Shown here in pieces: positions 1-9,283 of a stretch of DNA of 53,630 bases. The DNA comes from Planctomycetes bacterium ADurb.Bin069 (GTDB lineage Bacteria > Planctomycetota > UBA8108 > UBA8890 > UBA8898), in the NCBI GenBank assembly GCA_002070955.1, contig MWEK01000030.1:1-53630 (forward strand), written 5' to 3'. A model generated the notes under the pieces. It ran no database searches, was not told the DNA's origin, and was given only the letters and a program-made list of their open reading frames with translations. Positions within the stretch are counted from its first letter, which is position 1. Each line of letters starts with the position of its first letter. Both the position numbers and the translations under genes were made by a program.

Positions 1-140
1 GGCGGCCGCCGGGCGGCCGGCGGCGGGGCGGCGCGGAGCGGAGCGCCGCGCCGCGGGGCCGGAGCGGGCGCAAACATCGCCTGCCAAGCGACGATCACCA
101 GAAAACTCAAGGCGAGAGCCGCCAGCAGGCGCTTCTCCAT
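1..140 (-). CDS. yidC: YidC/Oxa1-type membrane insertase, N-terminus only (cut by window edge)
   Basis: An ATG at 140-138 opens a minus-strand frame that runs off the left edge without a stop, giving 46 codons. The product starts MEKRLLAALALSFLVIVAWQ, followed by an Ala/Pro/Arg-rich linker. A short basic N-terminus, one hydrophobic helix ending in a Trp and then a low-complexity linker is the pattern of bacterial YidC N-termini, whose catalytic five-helix domain would lie beyond the edge. YidC inserts and folds inner-membrane proteins with or without SecYEG. The gene starts 31 bp after the metallophosphoesterase gene and probably shares its transcript. No strong Shine-Dalgarno is visible. The call rests only on the N-terminal signature; another single-anchor membrane protein is possible. 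Confidence 0.7.
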   Translation of the reverse strand, partial: MEKRLLAALALSFLVIVAWQAMFAPAPAPRRGAPLRAAPPPAARRP

Positions 141-171
141 ACCCGCGTCGGGTGTGGGCGCCGGCTCCACG

Positions 172-936
172 TTATTTCCCCTCCCGGAGCCGGCGGGCCA
201 GATACGCGGGGAGCGGCGTGTCCTCGAAATCGCGCATCACCTTTTCCACGTCGTAGGCAACCCGGCGGTAAGAGACGGTCTCGAAGTCGAAGATCACGTA
301 GCACGCGCGCGCATCGCCGTCTCGCGGCTGGCCCACCGAACCGACGTTGATGAGGGCTTTCTTCGCGCCGATCGCGTATGTGCCTCCCAACTCGGCCGGC
401 GTCCGGAAGGAATAATCCCCCTCGAGCACCCCTGGAATATGCGTGTGGCCCATGAAGCAGGCGCGGCCGTCGAAAGAGGCGAAGATCTCGTTCATCTTGT
501 GCTGGTCGAAGCGATCCTGCGCGAACACGTACTCGCGCGTCGGATCGCGCGGCGATCCGTGCACGTAAGCGAACTCGCCGTCCTGCTCCGACTTCCGCAG
601 GCCGCCGATGAAATCCCACAACTGGCGGTCCCGCGCCACCGCGTCGTCCCCGTCCATGCTGCCGCCGGAAAGCAGCTCCTCGCGGGTCCAGTCGATGGCC
701 TTCCGGGCCTTGTCGTTGAAGCCGACGGCGCCGAAGAGCACGGCTTCCTCATGGTTACCGAGCAGGGTGAGCTTGTAGCCGAGCGCCGCGACGAGACACT
801 GGCGGGGGCGGGGGCCGTAGCCGATGACATCGCCCAGACAGACGATCTCATCGACATTCTGCGCCTCGATGTCCGCCATTACGGCAAGGAGCGCCGGCTC
901 GTTGCCATGAATATCAGAGATGATCGCCTGCCGCAC
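172..936 (-). CDS. Calcineurin-like metallophosphoesterase (YfcE/MJ0936-type)
   Basis: This is a 254-residue soluble protein with all the metal-binding blocks of the calcineurin-like phosphoesterase superfamily: D8-x-H10-GN, GD(35-36)VIG, GNHE (60-63), VHGSP (125-129) and GHTH (163-166). These bind a di-metal centre that hydrolyses phosphomono- or diesters; the natural substrate cannot be read from sequence. The start is GTG at 936, chosen because GGAGG lies 7 nt upstream and the family's beta-strand/D-x-H motif begins at residue 4. A near-consensus promoter lies at 1019-1048. The gene is followed 31 bp later by the yidC start, so the two probably form one transcription unit. Confidence 0.88.
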   Translation of the reverse strand: MRQAIISDIHGNEPALLAVMADIEAQNVDEIVCLGDVIGYGPRPRQCLVAALGYKLTLLGNHEEAVLFGAVGFNDKARKAIDWTREELLSGGSMDGDDAVARDRQLWDFIGGLRKSEQDGEFAYVHGSPRDPTREYVFAQDRFDQHKMNEIFASFDGRACFMGHTHIPGVLEGDYSFRTPAELGGTYAIGAKKALINVGSVGQPRDGDARACYVIFDFETVSYRRVAYDVEKVMRDFEDTPLPAYLARRLREGK

Positions 937-1018
937 TCACTTTCCTCCACACGCCTTCCGCCCGCGACCACCCTTTCCTGGCAAGGCAATTTCACAGGTC
1001 CAGAAGAGGAAAGGGATA

Positions 1019-1048
1019 ATTCTATCACTCGCCGCGGAAACATGTCAA
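1019..1048 (-). promoter_or_regulatory. sigma70-type promoter for the metallophosphoesterase gene
   Basis: On the minus strand TTGACA (1048-1043) is followed by an 18-bp spacer and TAGAAT (1024-1019). The start of transcription would be near 1012, leaving a leader of about 75 nt before the GTG at 936. The -35 box abuts the terminator of the upstream gene, giving a very compact arrangement. This is a sequence match only. Confidence 0.7.
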
Positions 1049-1049
1049 G

Positions 1050-1095
1050 GAAGCAGCAAAGGCCGGCGGAGGGGCTTGCAGCCCCCCCGCCGGCC
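1050..1095 (-). terminator. Putative intrinsic terminator of the lipoprotein gene
   Basis: An inverted repeat at 1061-1095 forms a 15-bp stem with one mismatch around a TTGCA loop. On the minus strand it is followed by TTTGCTGCTT. It begins 21 bp after the TAG of the large lipoprotein gene. The stem is very stable but the T-tract is interrupted, so efficiency is uncertain. Confidence 0.6.
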
Positions 1096-1116
1096 GTCCC
1101 GCCGCGCGAACGACCC

Positions 1117-4100
1117 CTAGAATCCGCACCCTATCAGAGTGTCGGGCGTCGGATCGAGCCCCGCGTTCGGGAACGGCGGCGGAGGAGGCGGTCCGCCGCC
1201 GAACAGGTATACGTAGAGGCAGCGCGCGTCGTTCGAGTTGATCACGCCGTTGTCATCGACATCCGCCGCATCGAGGGGCGCGGCGATGGGCCTGATCCCG
1301 TGAAGGAAGTCCAGAATGAGCTGCGCGTCGGCCAGGTTCACCGCGCCATCGCCGTTCGCGTCGCCCCGGATAAACTGCATGCCCGTATAGGTGAACTGCG
1401 GCCCGTTGATCATCATGCCGCCGTACGCCAGCCGCAGCGTGACCGTGGTCGTCCCCTCGGGCGCCCGCGGCGCCAGCACGACGAGCCGGTGCTCGTCGAG
1501 CACCGTCACATCAGGCGCCGCGATGGACCCGAAAGCCACGCTCACGCCGGCGTGGAAGCTGGCGCCGGTCACCGTCACCTCGGTGCCGCCGCAAACCGTG
1601 CCGTTCACGGGCAGCATGCCCGTCGCCGCGAAGGCCTCGAAGGTGAAGGGCTGCGGCGCCGGCACCAGGCCGCTGTCGGGATTCTTGAGCGCCACCGCCA
1701 CCGCGCCCGGCGCATGCGCCGGAGTCCGCACATCGATGGCCGCCGTCGAGACTACCATCACTCTGTCGGGCGCAACCGCCGTCCCATCGAAGAAGACCTG
1801 CGTCAGCCCGTGGAAACCCGCGCCGGTCAGGCGGACCGTGGTATCGCCGAAGCGGCTGCCTGCCGCGGGCGCAATGCCCGTGACCTCCAGCGCCACAGTC
1901 TGGTACGCGTAGGTGAACGCGGCCGTGGCGCGTCCGGTGCCCGGGTTCTCCAGGGCCACCGGCACCTGCCCGGTGCCCGCCGGCACCACCGCGTTAATCT
2001 GCGTCTGGCTGGAGAAGGAGACGCGCGTCGCCGGCACGCCTCCGAAAAAGACCATGGTTTCGGGGATGAAGCAGTCGCCCGTCACGAGAACCGTGTTGCC
2101 CCCCGTCGAGGGGCCGGTCTTCGGGCTCATGTCGGCGATCACGGCGGCGCGATCCTCGTAGGAAAACACCGCCGGCGCTGTGACCGGCGTCTGTCCGGCG
2201 AAGCTCGCCGTCACCTGCACCTGGCCGAGCCCGGCGGGCGTGACTGCGCGCATCTCCGTCGCGCTGCGCACCTCCACCGAGGCCGCCGGCACGCCCCCGA
2301 AAAAGACCTGAACGCCGGGCTCGAAGCCCCGGCCCGTGAGCGTCACCTTCGTCCCGCCCTGGAACGTGCCCCGCCGCGGCTGGAACAGCTCCAGACCGAG
2401 CTTGACCCCGACGTACTGGTACTGCGCGACGGCCTGCCCGGCCGCCGTGCGCACGACCACGTCGACAATGCCCTCGCCGGGAGGCGTCACCGCCTCGATG
2501 CGTGCGGGCGAAACCACGTTGACGCTCAGGGCCTCGATGGCGCCGAACAGCACGCGCTCGACCGCCACGAAGTTCTGTCCGTCGATTAGCACCGTCGTGC
2601 CGCCGTTAGCCGAGCCGGAATCGGGCGCGATGCTGAAGATCGAGGGCAATCCCGCCGTGTACGCGTAGCCGCCGGCCAGGGTGCGTTGCTGGCCGTCCGG
2701 CAGGCGCACGGTGACATCCACGGCGCCCACCGCGGCGCCCGCGGGAACCACCGCGACCAAGGACGTTCCGGCCGACGCGTCGACGCTGTTGACGACCGCG
2801 GCGCGGCCGCCGAAGAAGACCTGCGCGCCTTCCGCGAAACCATCGCCGAAGATGCGGACCTGGCCGCCGCCGGCGAGCGGGCCCGCCGCCGGCTCGATGC
2901 TCGTCACGGCGAGCGGCATGTAGCGATACGCGCCCGCAAGGGTGTCCGCCCCCACGGCATTGATCACCGTCACCGCGACGGCGACGGGCGCCGTAGGCAG
3001 CGCGGCGTATGCGAGGGGCGGCACCGCGCAGAAGATGTGCTCGTCATCGAATTGCAGGACGGTGGCCGCGCGGGATCCGATCCGCACCGTGGGCATGGTC
3101 TGTCCGAAATTGACGCCCTTGATCTCGATGCGGTTGCCGCCGGCGAGGGGCCCCTTGGCCGGCGCCGCGACAAGCTGCGCATCAGGCGGCGCCGCGATGT
3201 CGACATCGCCGCTGATGCCCAGTTCCAAGAACTCGCCGACCACCCAGTTGGCCGGGCTCATCATGGGGCGCTGCGTCTGCCCGTTGAGCACGATGGGTCC
3301 GAAGCTGATCTCTTGCGCCCCCGGCTTCGGCGCGCCGACGGCCTTGAACTGCAGGAAGGCCATCACGCGGTGGAATCCCGCCGTGAAGGTGACGGGCGGC
3401 GTCGCTTGAAGTTGCGCAATCCAGGCAACGTACGCGATTCCCTTGGAGTTGTCATGCCCGCTGGCGACGAACAGAGCCGGCGGCGTCTCGGTCTCCTCGA
3501 TGGTCTCGCCGAGACACTCGAGCACCTCCTTGTCGTAGTTGAGGGCCAGGGTGAAGCCGACGATATTCTCGTCGAACGTGCCGAGGATCGGCACCGAGAA
3601 CGAGTCGCCGACGGCCAGTCCCCCCACTGAGGGCACCATGAAGTAGCGGCAGCTTACCTTTACCGTCGAATCGGCCGCGGGCAGCGCGAGCAGGCTCTCA
3701 CCCGGATAGCGGACGCGCACCTCGGCCACCTGCGTCGCGACGGTGCGCTTGGCGTTGTCCGGCGGTTCGACATCGTACCCGTAGCGGGCGAAATCCGATC
3801 CCGTCTGGGCCAGAAACTCGCACAGCCGCACGTTCTCGCCCGGCCCGACCGGTCCCGTGACCTTGACATCGGCGCTGTACCAAACGCCGTCCGCCGTCAC
3901 GGGATCGCTGAAGGTAAGGGACGACACGCCCGGCCCGGGCACACAGGCCGACAGCGTCAGACGGCCGCCGCCCCCGGCGTAGCGGAACTTGAACGTGATT
4001 TCGTCGGCGGCGCCGACCAGCCGCGCCTCGATGGGCAGCGCGACGTCGGCGAGGCCGGCGCCCGTCGTCACGGCCAGCGGGTAGACCTCGGTGGCGAACT

Positions 4101-7100
4101 TGACTTCGCACGCGGGCGCGTTCGCGGCGGGCAGGAGCGCGCCCCGGTAGCGCACGCGCAGAGCGTACTTGTAGGTGCCGGAGCGCTGTGCGACCGTGTC
4201 GGTGTAACTCACGGCGTTGTGCGCGAGCTCGCGCGCCGGCAGCTCGACGGGGAGGCCGGCCGCGGGAACCCATGTGCGCTGGAGCACGATGCTCTCGTAG
4301 GCGAAATGAGCGTACGGGAGGCTGGGGTTGGACCATTGCAGGGCCACGTCGAAGCCTCCGGCAAGAGCGCATTGCAGGTTTCCGCACAGGGGCAGCGCGA
4401 TCGTGAAGGGCGAAGCCGTCACCGCGGGCTGGAGCACGCCCCGCGCCACGGCCCTAAGCTTGTAGGTGTAGGCGCCGGGCGCAAGCTCCGTGTCCAAATA
4501 GGTCGTCACAAGCCCCACCCGCGCGATCTCCACGTCGTTCCTGAAGATGGCGATCTGCTCGTATCCCTGTCCCTGCACCCATGTCAGGCGGGCGGCAAAG
4601 AGATTGGAGATTTCCACGCCGCAGACAAAGTTCCGCGGCAGCCTGACGTCGATCTGGTTGCCGCCGATCACCGTGCCGCACCACGCGGTTCGGCTCGGGA
4701 CGCCTCCCAGAACCGCGCTCACGCCGTAGAGGTGCGCGGGCTCGGTGGTCACGTTGGTCTCGCGGAACTCGTTCACCTCGGGGCCGAAGGTCCGGTACGG
4801 CGCTGCGCCGCCATCGCGGTACAGGAAGAAGCCGTCAACCTCGGCGGCGCCATGCCACCGCACGACGACCTCGGTGCCCTCCAGAACGCAGGCATCGATG
4901 ACGGGCGACGCCGTGAAGAAGAGCGTGCAGGTCTTGGCCGCGACCTCCCCGCCGTCGGCGCGGACCGCGACCGTGTACGCGTTGGCGCCGTGCGCGACGC
5001 CTGTGTCGTTGAATCCGCCCGCGCCGCTCGCCGTGTGAATCAGGGTGCCGTTACGCGTCACGCGCACCTCGGGCAGCGGGCTTCCCTGGGGCGAGGACCA
5101 CGAGATCGCCGCCGTCGCGCTCCGGCCGTCCTCGGCGGGCTGGAGCGTGCAGGCGATCTCCAGATACTCGCCCCGCCCCTCGACGCTCACGTCGGGCGTG
5201 GGCAGCCCCGCCGGGACCCACGCGTCCTGGGTGGCCATGTGGAAGGAGTTCTCGACTGCTCGGTTCGACGCATCCAGCAGGCCGTTGGTCAAACTCACCA
5301 CCGTCGGTTTCCCTGTCGCCTGCCTGAAGCGGAACGTGAACATCAGAAGATCGACTTCCTTGTGCACGTTGAACGCCGTCGTCGTGCTGAGCGTGGCGAT
5401 GACGCGATCCGTGCAGCCTTGCGCGGCGAGGCAGGTCGCGATGGACGCGGTCTGGTTCGTGAAGTACCCGCCGGGCACAAACCCGACGGCGTCGAGCTCC
5501 AGGACCTCGGGATCGTACTTGAGCGCCATCGTGACCTTATCGAAATCGAACGAACTCATGCCGCGCACGACGATGGCGACGGTACCCTCGATGGCGTCGT
5601 AGACGACTCCGTCCGGATCCAAAACGAGCTGCGCCGCCGAAACGGGGGGCGTGACCGCGTCGCTCTCGCAGCGGACGATGGCGTCCTGCAGCCCCACGAA
5701 CAGCTCGACCTGTTGGTCGTTCTCGCTGTCGGCGACGCACAGCGCATACACGCCGCCCGCGGCGGCCGGCCGCGCCTCCGCGGCCCAGCCTTCCGCGTCC
5801 TTCGTCACGGCGACGGTGTAGAACCACTGCCAGGCGGACGCGCCGAGGATGAGCTGGCTGCCGCCAGCGCCGGTGAAGTCGCGGGCCAGAAGCCGCGCCT
5901 TGCCGCCGGCGAGCGCCGGCACATTGAGGGCGCAGCGCACCGCCGATCCCGGACCCTCGGCGCTGCTCGGGAAGATGTCGAGCGCCGGCTCGTCGTTGAG
6001 CCTGGTCGCGACCGTCGCGGGCGGACGATCGCGGTCGAAGAACGCGACGGCATAGGCGTCCCGGGGATCCAGAGCGGTCAGAACCCGCACCGCGCCGAAC
6101 TTATCGCCGGACCACAGCGAGACGCACAGATTGGCGCCTTGCCTGAAGAGCAGGTCGAGCCGGCCATCGCCGTTCAGATCCGCGCACGTAACGTCCGCGG
6201 CCGACGAAACCGACGGCAGGATGCCGGTGGCGCGCTTGAACTCGATCTCGGTCTCGCCGAGGGGATCGCTCGGGAGCCCCGGGATCCCGGGGAGCGTGGG
6301 GAGCGCCGCTCCGTCGCCCTCGCGAAGGAGGAGAGCCAAGCCGCCGCCGCCGCCGAGCAGAATATCCATGCGCGCATCGCCGTTGAAGTCCGCGATGTGC
6401 AGGCAGTCGAAATTGCCCGCGATCTCCAACGGCGCGCGCTCCTCGACCAACGCCGCGAAACCTTCGGGCTTGAGGAACCAGACCTTCGTCGTGCCGCCGG
6501 CGCGGCCCAGCGCCGTGAGCAGCGCCTTGTTCTTGTCCAGGAGGTCGGCGAACGCGATGGCCGTGATCGTTCCGCCCGCGGGTTTGAACCCCTGCGTCAC
6601 GATCTCGGGCCATCCTTTGGGCGTGACCAAGTACGCCGCGCCATCCTCCCCCAGGACGCCGAGCTCGAGGCCGGGGACCGACACGCGCAGGTCTCCGCCC
6701 ACCATGGCGCGCGGGCGGATGCCGGAGATCACCTGGCGGGCATCCCACAGGCCGTTCACGGCGGCGCTCGCCACGACGAAGTGGAACGAGTAGGGCGCAA
6801 ACACGTCGCGCGCATCCTCGCCGGCAATGCCGCGGCCGAGATACACGGTCACGGTCTCGCCGGCCAGGAAGCTCGTCTCCGGAACGAACACCGCCGTCTG
6901 GACGAGATCGCCGACCGCTCCCGGAAACGACACGGAGCCCTTACGCAGGCCGGTCCAGCCGCCGTACACCTTCACGGCGGCCGCCACGGTGCTCTTCTTC
7001 ACCTTCCGCGAGAATTTCACGGTCACCGGCGTTCCGAGAGGCACGTGTTCCCGGCCGGACGGCGGGGCGGTCGATGCGACCCGGATCGGCCCGAGGTAGG

Positions 7101-7515
7101 CCGCGGGAACCTCGCCGACCACATAGAAGGTGAACCGTTTGCCTTCGTAGGGAATGTTGTCCCGGCCGACGATTCCGTCGGTGAGGATGATCGTGACTTC
7201 CTCGCCCGTGAGGAAACCCGCGCCGCCGTCCGCGCGCGTGCCGACCCGGAAAGTGAAGGCCGTCGCCTCCGCGTTCGCCGTGATCGCGCCGGGGTAATCC
7301 TCCCCGAGGTAGCGTCCGTACACGCGGAACGTGTCGGACGTCACGGTCTCCGCTTTCATTTTGCGCGAGAACTTGACCACGACCGGGGCATCGACGGCCA
7401 CTCCGCGGGCGCCGGGCCCCGGTGACGTGTCATAAACCTCCGCGCTTTTCTGGCAGCCGGTGATGCATGCCAACGCCATGCACGCCAGCACAACGGATAT
7501 CCTGGTACCACTCAT
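1117..7515 (-). CDS. Giant multidomain lipoprotein: Ig-like, FG-GAP, cohesin-like, Fn3-like, 7x IPT/TIG, dockerin
   Basis: The product has 2132 residues. The start is ATG at 7515 (GGAG about 9 nt upstream), although the frame stays open further upstream. Residues 1-21 form a lipoprotein signal ending in lipobox I-T-G-C21, so the protein is predicted to be lipid-anchored. Parts in order, with approximate residues: two SbsA/Big_5-type Ig-like domains (22-135, 142-248); FG-GAP/VCBS-like repeats with DFNGDARMD and DLNGDGRLD (370-475); a cohesin-like domain (628-752); Fn3-like beta domains (760-1140); a second cohesin-like domain (1292-1420); seven IPT/TIG domains with the recurring GG-T/N-x-V and VFFGG motifs (1440-2043); a dockerin-type pair of Ca-binding loops (DANGDGAVN and DVDDNGVIN, 2045-2105); and a Pro-rich tail ending IGCGF. 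A surface adhesion or scaffold role is an inference. It is flanked by a promoter near 7600 and a terminator at 1050-1095, so it appears monocistronic. Confidence 0.85.
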   Translation of the reverse strand: MSGTRISVVLACMALACITGCQKSAEVYDTSPGPGARGVAVDAPVVVKFSRKMKAETVTSDTFRVYGRYLGEDYPGAITANAEATAFTFRVGTRADGGAGFLTGEEVTIILTDGIVGRDNIPYEGKRFTFYVVGEVPAAYLGPIRVASTAPPSGREHVPLGTPVTVKFSRKVKKSTVAAAVKVYGGWTGLRKGSVSFPGAVGDLVQTAVFVPETSFLAGETVTVYLGRGIAGEDARDVFAPYSFHFVVASAAVNGLWDARQVISGIRPRAMVGGDLRVSVPGLELGVLGEDGAAYLVTPKGWPEIVTQGFKPAGGTITAIAFADLLDKNKALLTALGRAGGTTKVWFLKPEGFAALVEERAPLEIAGNFDCLHIADFNGDARMDILLGGGGGLALLLREGDGAALPTLPGIPGLPSDPLGETEIEFKRATGILPSVSSAADVTCADLNGDGRLDLLFRQGANLCVSLWSGDKFGAVRVLTALDPRDAYAVAFFDRDRPPATVATRLNDEPALDIFPSSAEGPGSAVRCALNVPALAGGKARLLARDFTGAGGSQLILGASAWQWFYTVAVTKDAEGWAAEARPAAAGGVYALCVADSENDQQVELFVGLQDAIVRCESDAVTPPVSAAQLVLDPDGVVYDAIEGTVAIVVRGMSSFDFDKVTMALKYDPEVLELDAVGFVPGGYFTNQTASIATCLAAQGCTDRVIATLSTTTAFNVHKEVDLLMFTFRFRQATGKPTVVSLTNGLLDASNRAVENSFHMATQDAWVPAGLPTPDVSVEGRGEYLEIACTLQPAEDGRSATAAISWSSPQGSPLPEVRVTRNGTLIHTASGAGGFNDTGVAHGANAYTVAVRADGGEVAAKTCTLFFTASPVIDACVLEGTEVVVRWHGAAEVDGFFLYRDGGAAPYRTFGPEVNEFRETNVTTEPAHLYGVSAVLGGVPSRTAWCGTVIGGNQIDVRLPRNFVCGVEISNLFAARLTWVQGQGYEQIAIFRNDVEIARVGLVTTYLDTELAPGAYTYKLRAVARGVLQPAVTASPFTIALPLCGNLQCALAGGFDVALQWSNPSLPYAHFAYESIVLQRTWVPAAGLPVELPARELAHNAVSYTDTVAQRSGTYKYALRVRYRGALLPAANAPACEVKFATEVYPLAVTTGAGLADVALPIEARLVGAADEITFKFRYAGGGGRLTLSACVPGPGVSSLTFSDPVTADGVWYSADVKVTGPVGPGENVRLCEFLAQTGSDFARYGYDVEPPDNAKRTVATQVAEVRVRYPGESLLALPAADSTVKVSCRYFMVPSVGGLAVGDSFSVPILGTFDENIVGFTLALNYDKEVLECLGETIEETETPPALFVASGHDNSKGIAYVAWIAQLQATPPVTFTAGFHRVMAFLQFKAVGAPKPGAQEISFGPIVLNGQTQRPMMSPANWVVGEFLELGISGDVDIAAPPDAQLVAAPAKGPLAGGNRIEIKGVNFGQTMPTVRIGSRAATVLQFDDEHIFCAVPPLAYAALPTAPVAVAVTVINAVGADTLAGAYRYMPLAVTSIEPAAGPLAGGGQVRIFGDGFAEGAQVFFGGRAAVVNSVDASAGTSLVAVVPAGAAVGAVDVTVRLPDGQQRTLAGGYAYTAGLPSIFSIAPDSGSANGGTTVLIDGQNFVAVERVLFGAIEALSVNVVSPARIEAVTPPGEGIVDVVVRTAAGQAVAQYQYVGVKLGLELFQPRRGTFQGGTKVTLTGRGFEPGVQVFFGGVPAASVEVRSATEMRAVTPAGLGQVQVTASFAGQTPVTAPAVFSYEDRAAVIADMSPKTGPSTGGNTVLVTGDCFIPETMVFFGGVPATRVSFSSQTQINAVVPAGTGQVPVALENPGTGRATAAFTYAYQTVALEVTGIAPAAGSRFGDTTVRLTGAGFHGLTQVFFDGTAVAPDRVMVVSTAAIDVRTPAHAPGAVAVALKNPDSGLVPAPQPFTFEAFAATGMLPVNGTVCGGTEVTVTGASFHAGVSVAFGSIAAPDVTVLDEHRLVVLAPRAPEGTTTVTLRLAYGGMMINGPQFTYTGMQFIRGDANGDGAVNLADAQLILDFLHGIRPIAAPLDAADVDDNGVINSNDARCLYVYLFGGGPPPPPPFPNAGLDPTPDTLIGCGF

Positions 7516-7596
7516 GCGTACAACTCCGCTTAACGGTGGTTCCTCGCATGCACGAGCGGCCCGCCCCGTCGAAGACTCCCTAAAGTGCCGGGTTCG

Positions 7597-7623
7597 ATTG
7601 TACCACAGACCGCGCGATGCCAA
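7597..7623 (-). promoter_or_regulatory. Possible extended -10 promoter for the giant lipoprotein gene
   Basis: On the minus strand TGG-TACAAT (extended -10; TACAAT at 7602-7597) is preceded by TTGGCA (7623-7618) at a short 15-bp spacing. Transcription would start near 7590, about 75 nt before the ATG at 7515. The spacing is below optimum, so the extended -10 would have to carry most of the activity. Confidence 0.45.
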
Positions 7624-7698
7624 GCGCAATTCGGGAGCGGTCTTGCAAACACCGTCGCCGCAAGGCTTTATGGAAACCTCTGCCGCCGGGCGGCGTGC

Positions 7699-7735
7699 CA
7701 AAAAACGAGGGCGCCCGTTTCCAGGCGCCCTCGTT
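7699..7735 (-). terminator. Strong intrinsic terminator after the two-module secreted protein gene
   Basis: A perfect 12-bp inverted repeat (7704-7715 and 7724-7735, 8-nt loop) is followed on the minus strand by six T residues (plus-strand A-run beginning at 7700). It starts 33 bp after the stop codon at 7769. It is the best terminator in the window and closes the 11092-7769 transcription unit. Confidence 0.9.
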
Positions 7736-7768
7736 CGATAGTCGTGTCGCTGACCGCGGCGTCTCCCT

Positions 7769-9214
7769 TTACGCGCAGCCGTTGCCCTCGACCAGGCAGT
7801 CCAAGCCGTCCTCGGGGTTGTCGCTGCTGGTATCCGACTCATCCGTGCCGCAGTTCGGGAACGGGGCTTTCGGCGCCGGGCCGTCCAGCAGTTGGTAGTA
7901 GATCACCAGAATCGCATCGCTCTGGTCGATCGCGCCGTCGTCGTTGGCATCGGCCGCGTCCTTGCACGGCGGCACGCGTCCGCCGCGGAAGGCGTAGCTG
8001 AGGATCCAGACGCCGTCGGCGATGTTGACGATGCCGTCGTTGTTCGCGTCGCCGCGGCGGAACTTGCGAAGCACCCCGCCGGCGGGAACGGGAGTCAAGC
8101 GGATGGTTCCGTCCGTCTTTTGCGCGAACTCGATGCCCTCCTCCTCCACCGAAATCACCGCCGCGACGGGCGGATCGCCCAGCACCTCGCTCACGATCGC
8201 GAGTTTCGTGTCCACCGGTCCGTCGCCGCCGGCCTCCAGGAGCTCGACGGCCGAGCGGTACGTCATGGTCTCGGTGTGCACGCTCTGCCCGCCCGCCAAC
8301 GCAATCACATTGAACGGCGGCGCCATGCCGACAACCGCCCCGACGGTGACGCCCGCGCCGCCCGCCGGCGTCTTGTTGATGCTGTAGAAATCAGGCCCCG
8401 CACCGCCGTTGAGCCCCGCCACCGTCGCCGACGGCTGCGCATCGACGAGGGTGAGCTTCGCATTCTCATGCGCCAGTCCGTACGACCAGCCCTGCACCTC
8501 GATCGCCTTGGATTCCGGCGTCAGGCCGATCTCGACCCTGGCATCGACGGTCGCGGCCTTGTCGGCCCGCAGCTCGGCCGCCGCGGGGATCGCCGCGATG
8601 GTCGGAATCAGCGGCTGGGCCTGAATCGTGATCGTGCCGCCCGTCTGCGCGCCCGGCGTGATGCTGTTGCCTTCCACGACGATCACGTTCTCGACGGGAG
8701 GCTTGCCAAGCGTCCCCTCGCAGAAAGTCAACGCCCCGGTGGCGCCCGCCGCGCCGATGGCCCGGTAGTCGCCCTTGAGCAACGAGAACTTGTCCGTCGG
8801 CGGGAGCGTCACCGCCACCATCATGTCAATGACGACGCCCTGGGTCATGCCCGCGTTCGGGTAGACGCTCACGCTGTTGAAATCCGGCGCCCTGCCGTTT
8901 TTCATCGTGGCGGCGTTCGTGCCTGCGATCATCGCCGAGGCCCGCTCTGCCGGTTTATCCGGGAAGGGATCGATCAATTCCGCCACCTTGCCGTCGTGGC
9001 ACAGAGCCAGCGACCAGCCTTGCACCACCCAATCGCCGGGCATGATCTTGAGGTAGACCATGAACTGAACCGTGCCGCCGGGCGCGACCACCGCATCCGG
9101 TGAGCCGTTCGACTCGACCCAGTACGCGAATTTCTCAGGGCCCGGGATCTGACCCGCCGAACACACGGCCCCGAGAACCCCCGCCAGAGCGACCGCAACC
9201 ATCGCTTTCCTCAT
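7769..9214 (-). CDS. Secreted protein with two copies of an unnamed ~140-aa module, dockerin repeat and Pro/Cys tail
   Basis: The product has 481 residues. ATG at 9214 is chosen because AAAGGAGA lies 6 nt upstream and a classical signal peptide (residues 1-20, ending CSA-GQ) follows. Residues 44-182 and 220-360 are two copies of a module starting with a strand, then VQGWS-x-[AG]-L, and ending LGxPPVxxVIxVE. The module resembles cohesin or other secreted beta-sandwich domains but I cannot name it. Residues 385-445 form a dockerin-like pair of Ca-binding loops (DANNDGIVN, DANDDGAID). The tail at 446-481 has the PFPNCG motif and two more Cys. It lies 69 bp downstream of the related gene ending at 9284 and probably shares its transcript. 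Export is well supported; function is unknown. Confidence 0.8.
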   Translation of the reverse strand: MRKAMVAVALAGVLGAVCSAGQIPGPEKFAYWVESNGSPDAVVAPGGTVQFMVYLKIMPGDWVVQGWSLALCHDGKVAELIDPFPDKPAERASAMIAGTNAATMKNGRAPDFNSVSVYPNAGMTQGVVIDMMVAVTLPPTDKFSLLKGDYRAIGAAGATGALTFCEGTLGKPPVENVIVVEGNSITPGAQTGGTITIQAQPLIPTIAAIPAAAELRADKAATVDARVEIGLTPESKAIEVQGWSYGLAHENAKLTLVDAQPSATVAGLNGGAGPDFYSINKTPAGGAGVTVGAVVGMAPPFNVIALAGGQSVHTETMTYRSAVELLEAGGDGPVDTKLAIVSEVLGDPPVAAVISVEEEGIEFAQKTDGTIRLTPVPAGGVLRKFRRGDANNDGIVNIADGVWILSYAFRGGRVPPCKDAADANDDGAIDQSDAILVIYYQLLDGPAPKAPFPNCGTDESDTSSDNPEDGLDCLVEGNGCA

Positions 9215-9283
9215 GACTGTCTCCTTTGTTGCCACTGCAAGCCCATCCGTCGTCCTTGTCACCTACGCCGATGCGGCCGCCCG

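Noticed and set aside
154..2589. An 811-codon plus-strand open frame
   Set aside because: It crosses the metallophosphoesterase gene, a promoter, a terminator and the lipoprotein gene; the product is Arg/His-rich without any recognisable domain.
7516..7842. Upstream extension of the lipoprotein frame
   Set aside because: It would run through the terminator at 7699-7735 and into the neighbouring gene; the lipoprotein signal begins at 7515 with a ribosome site.
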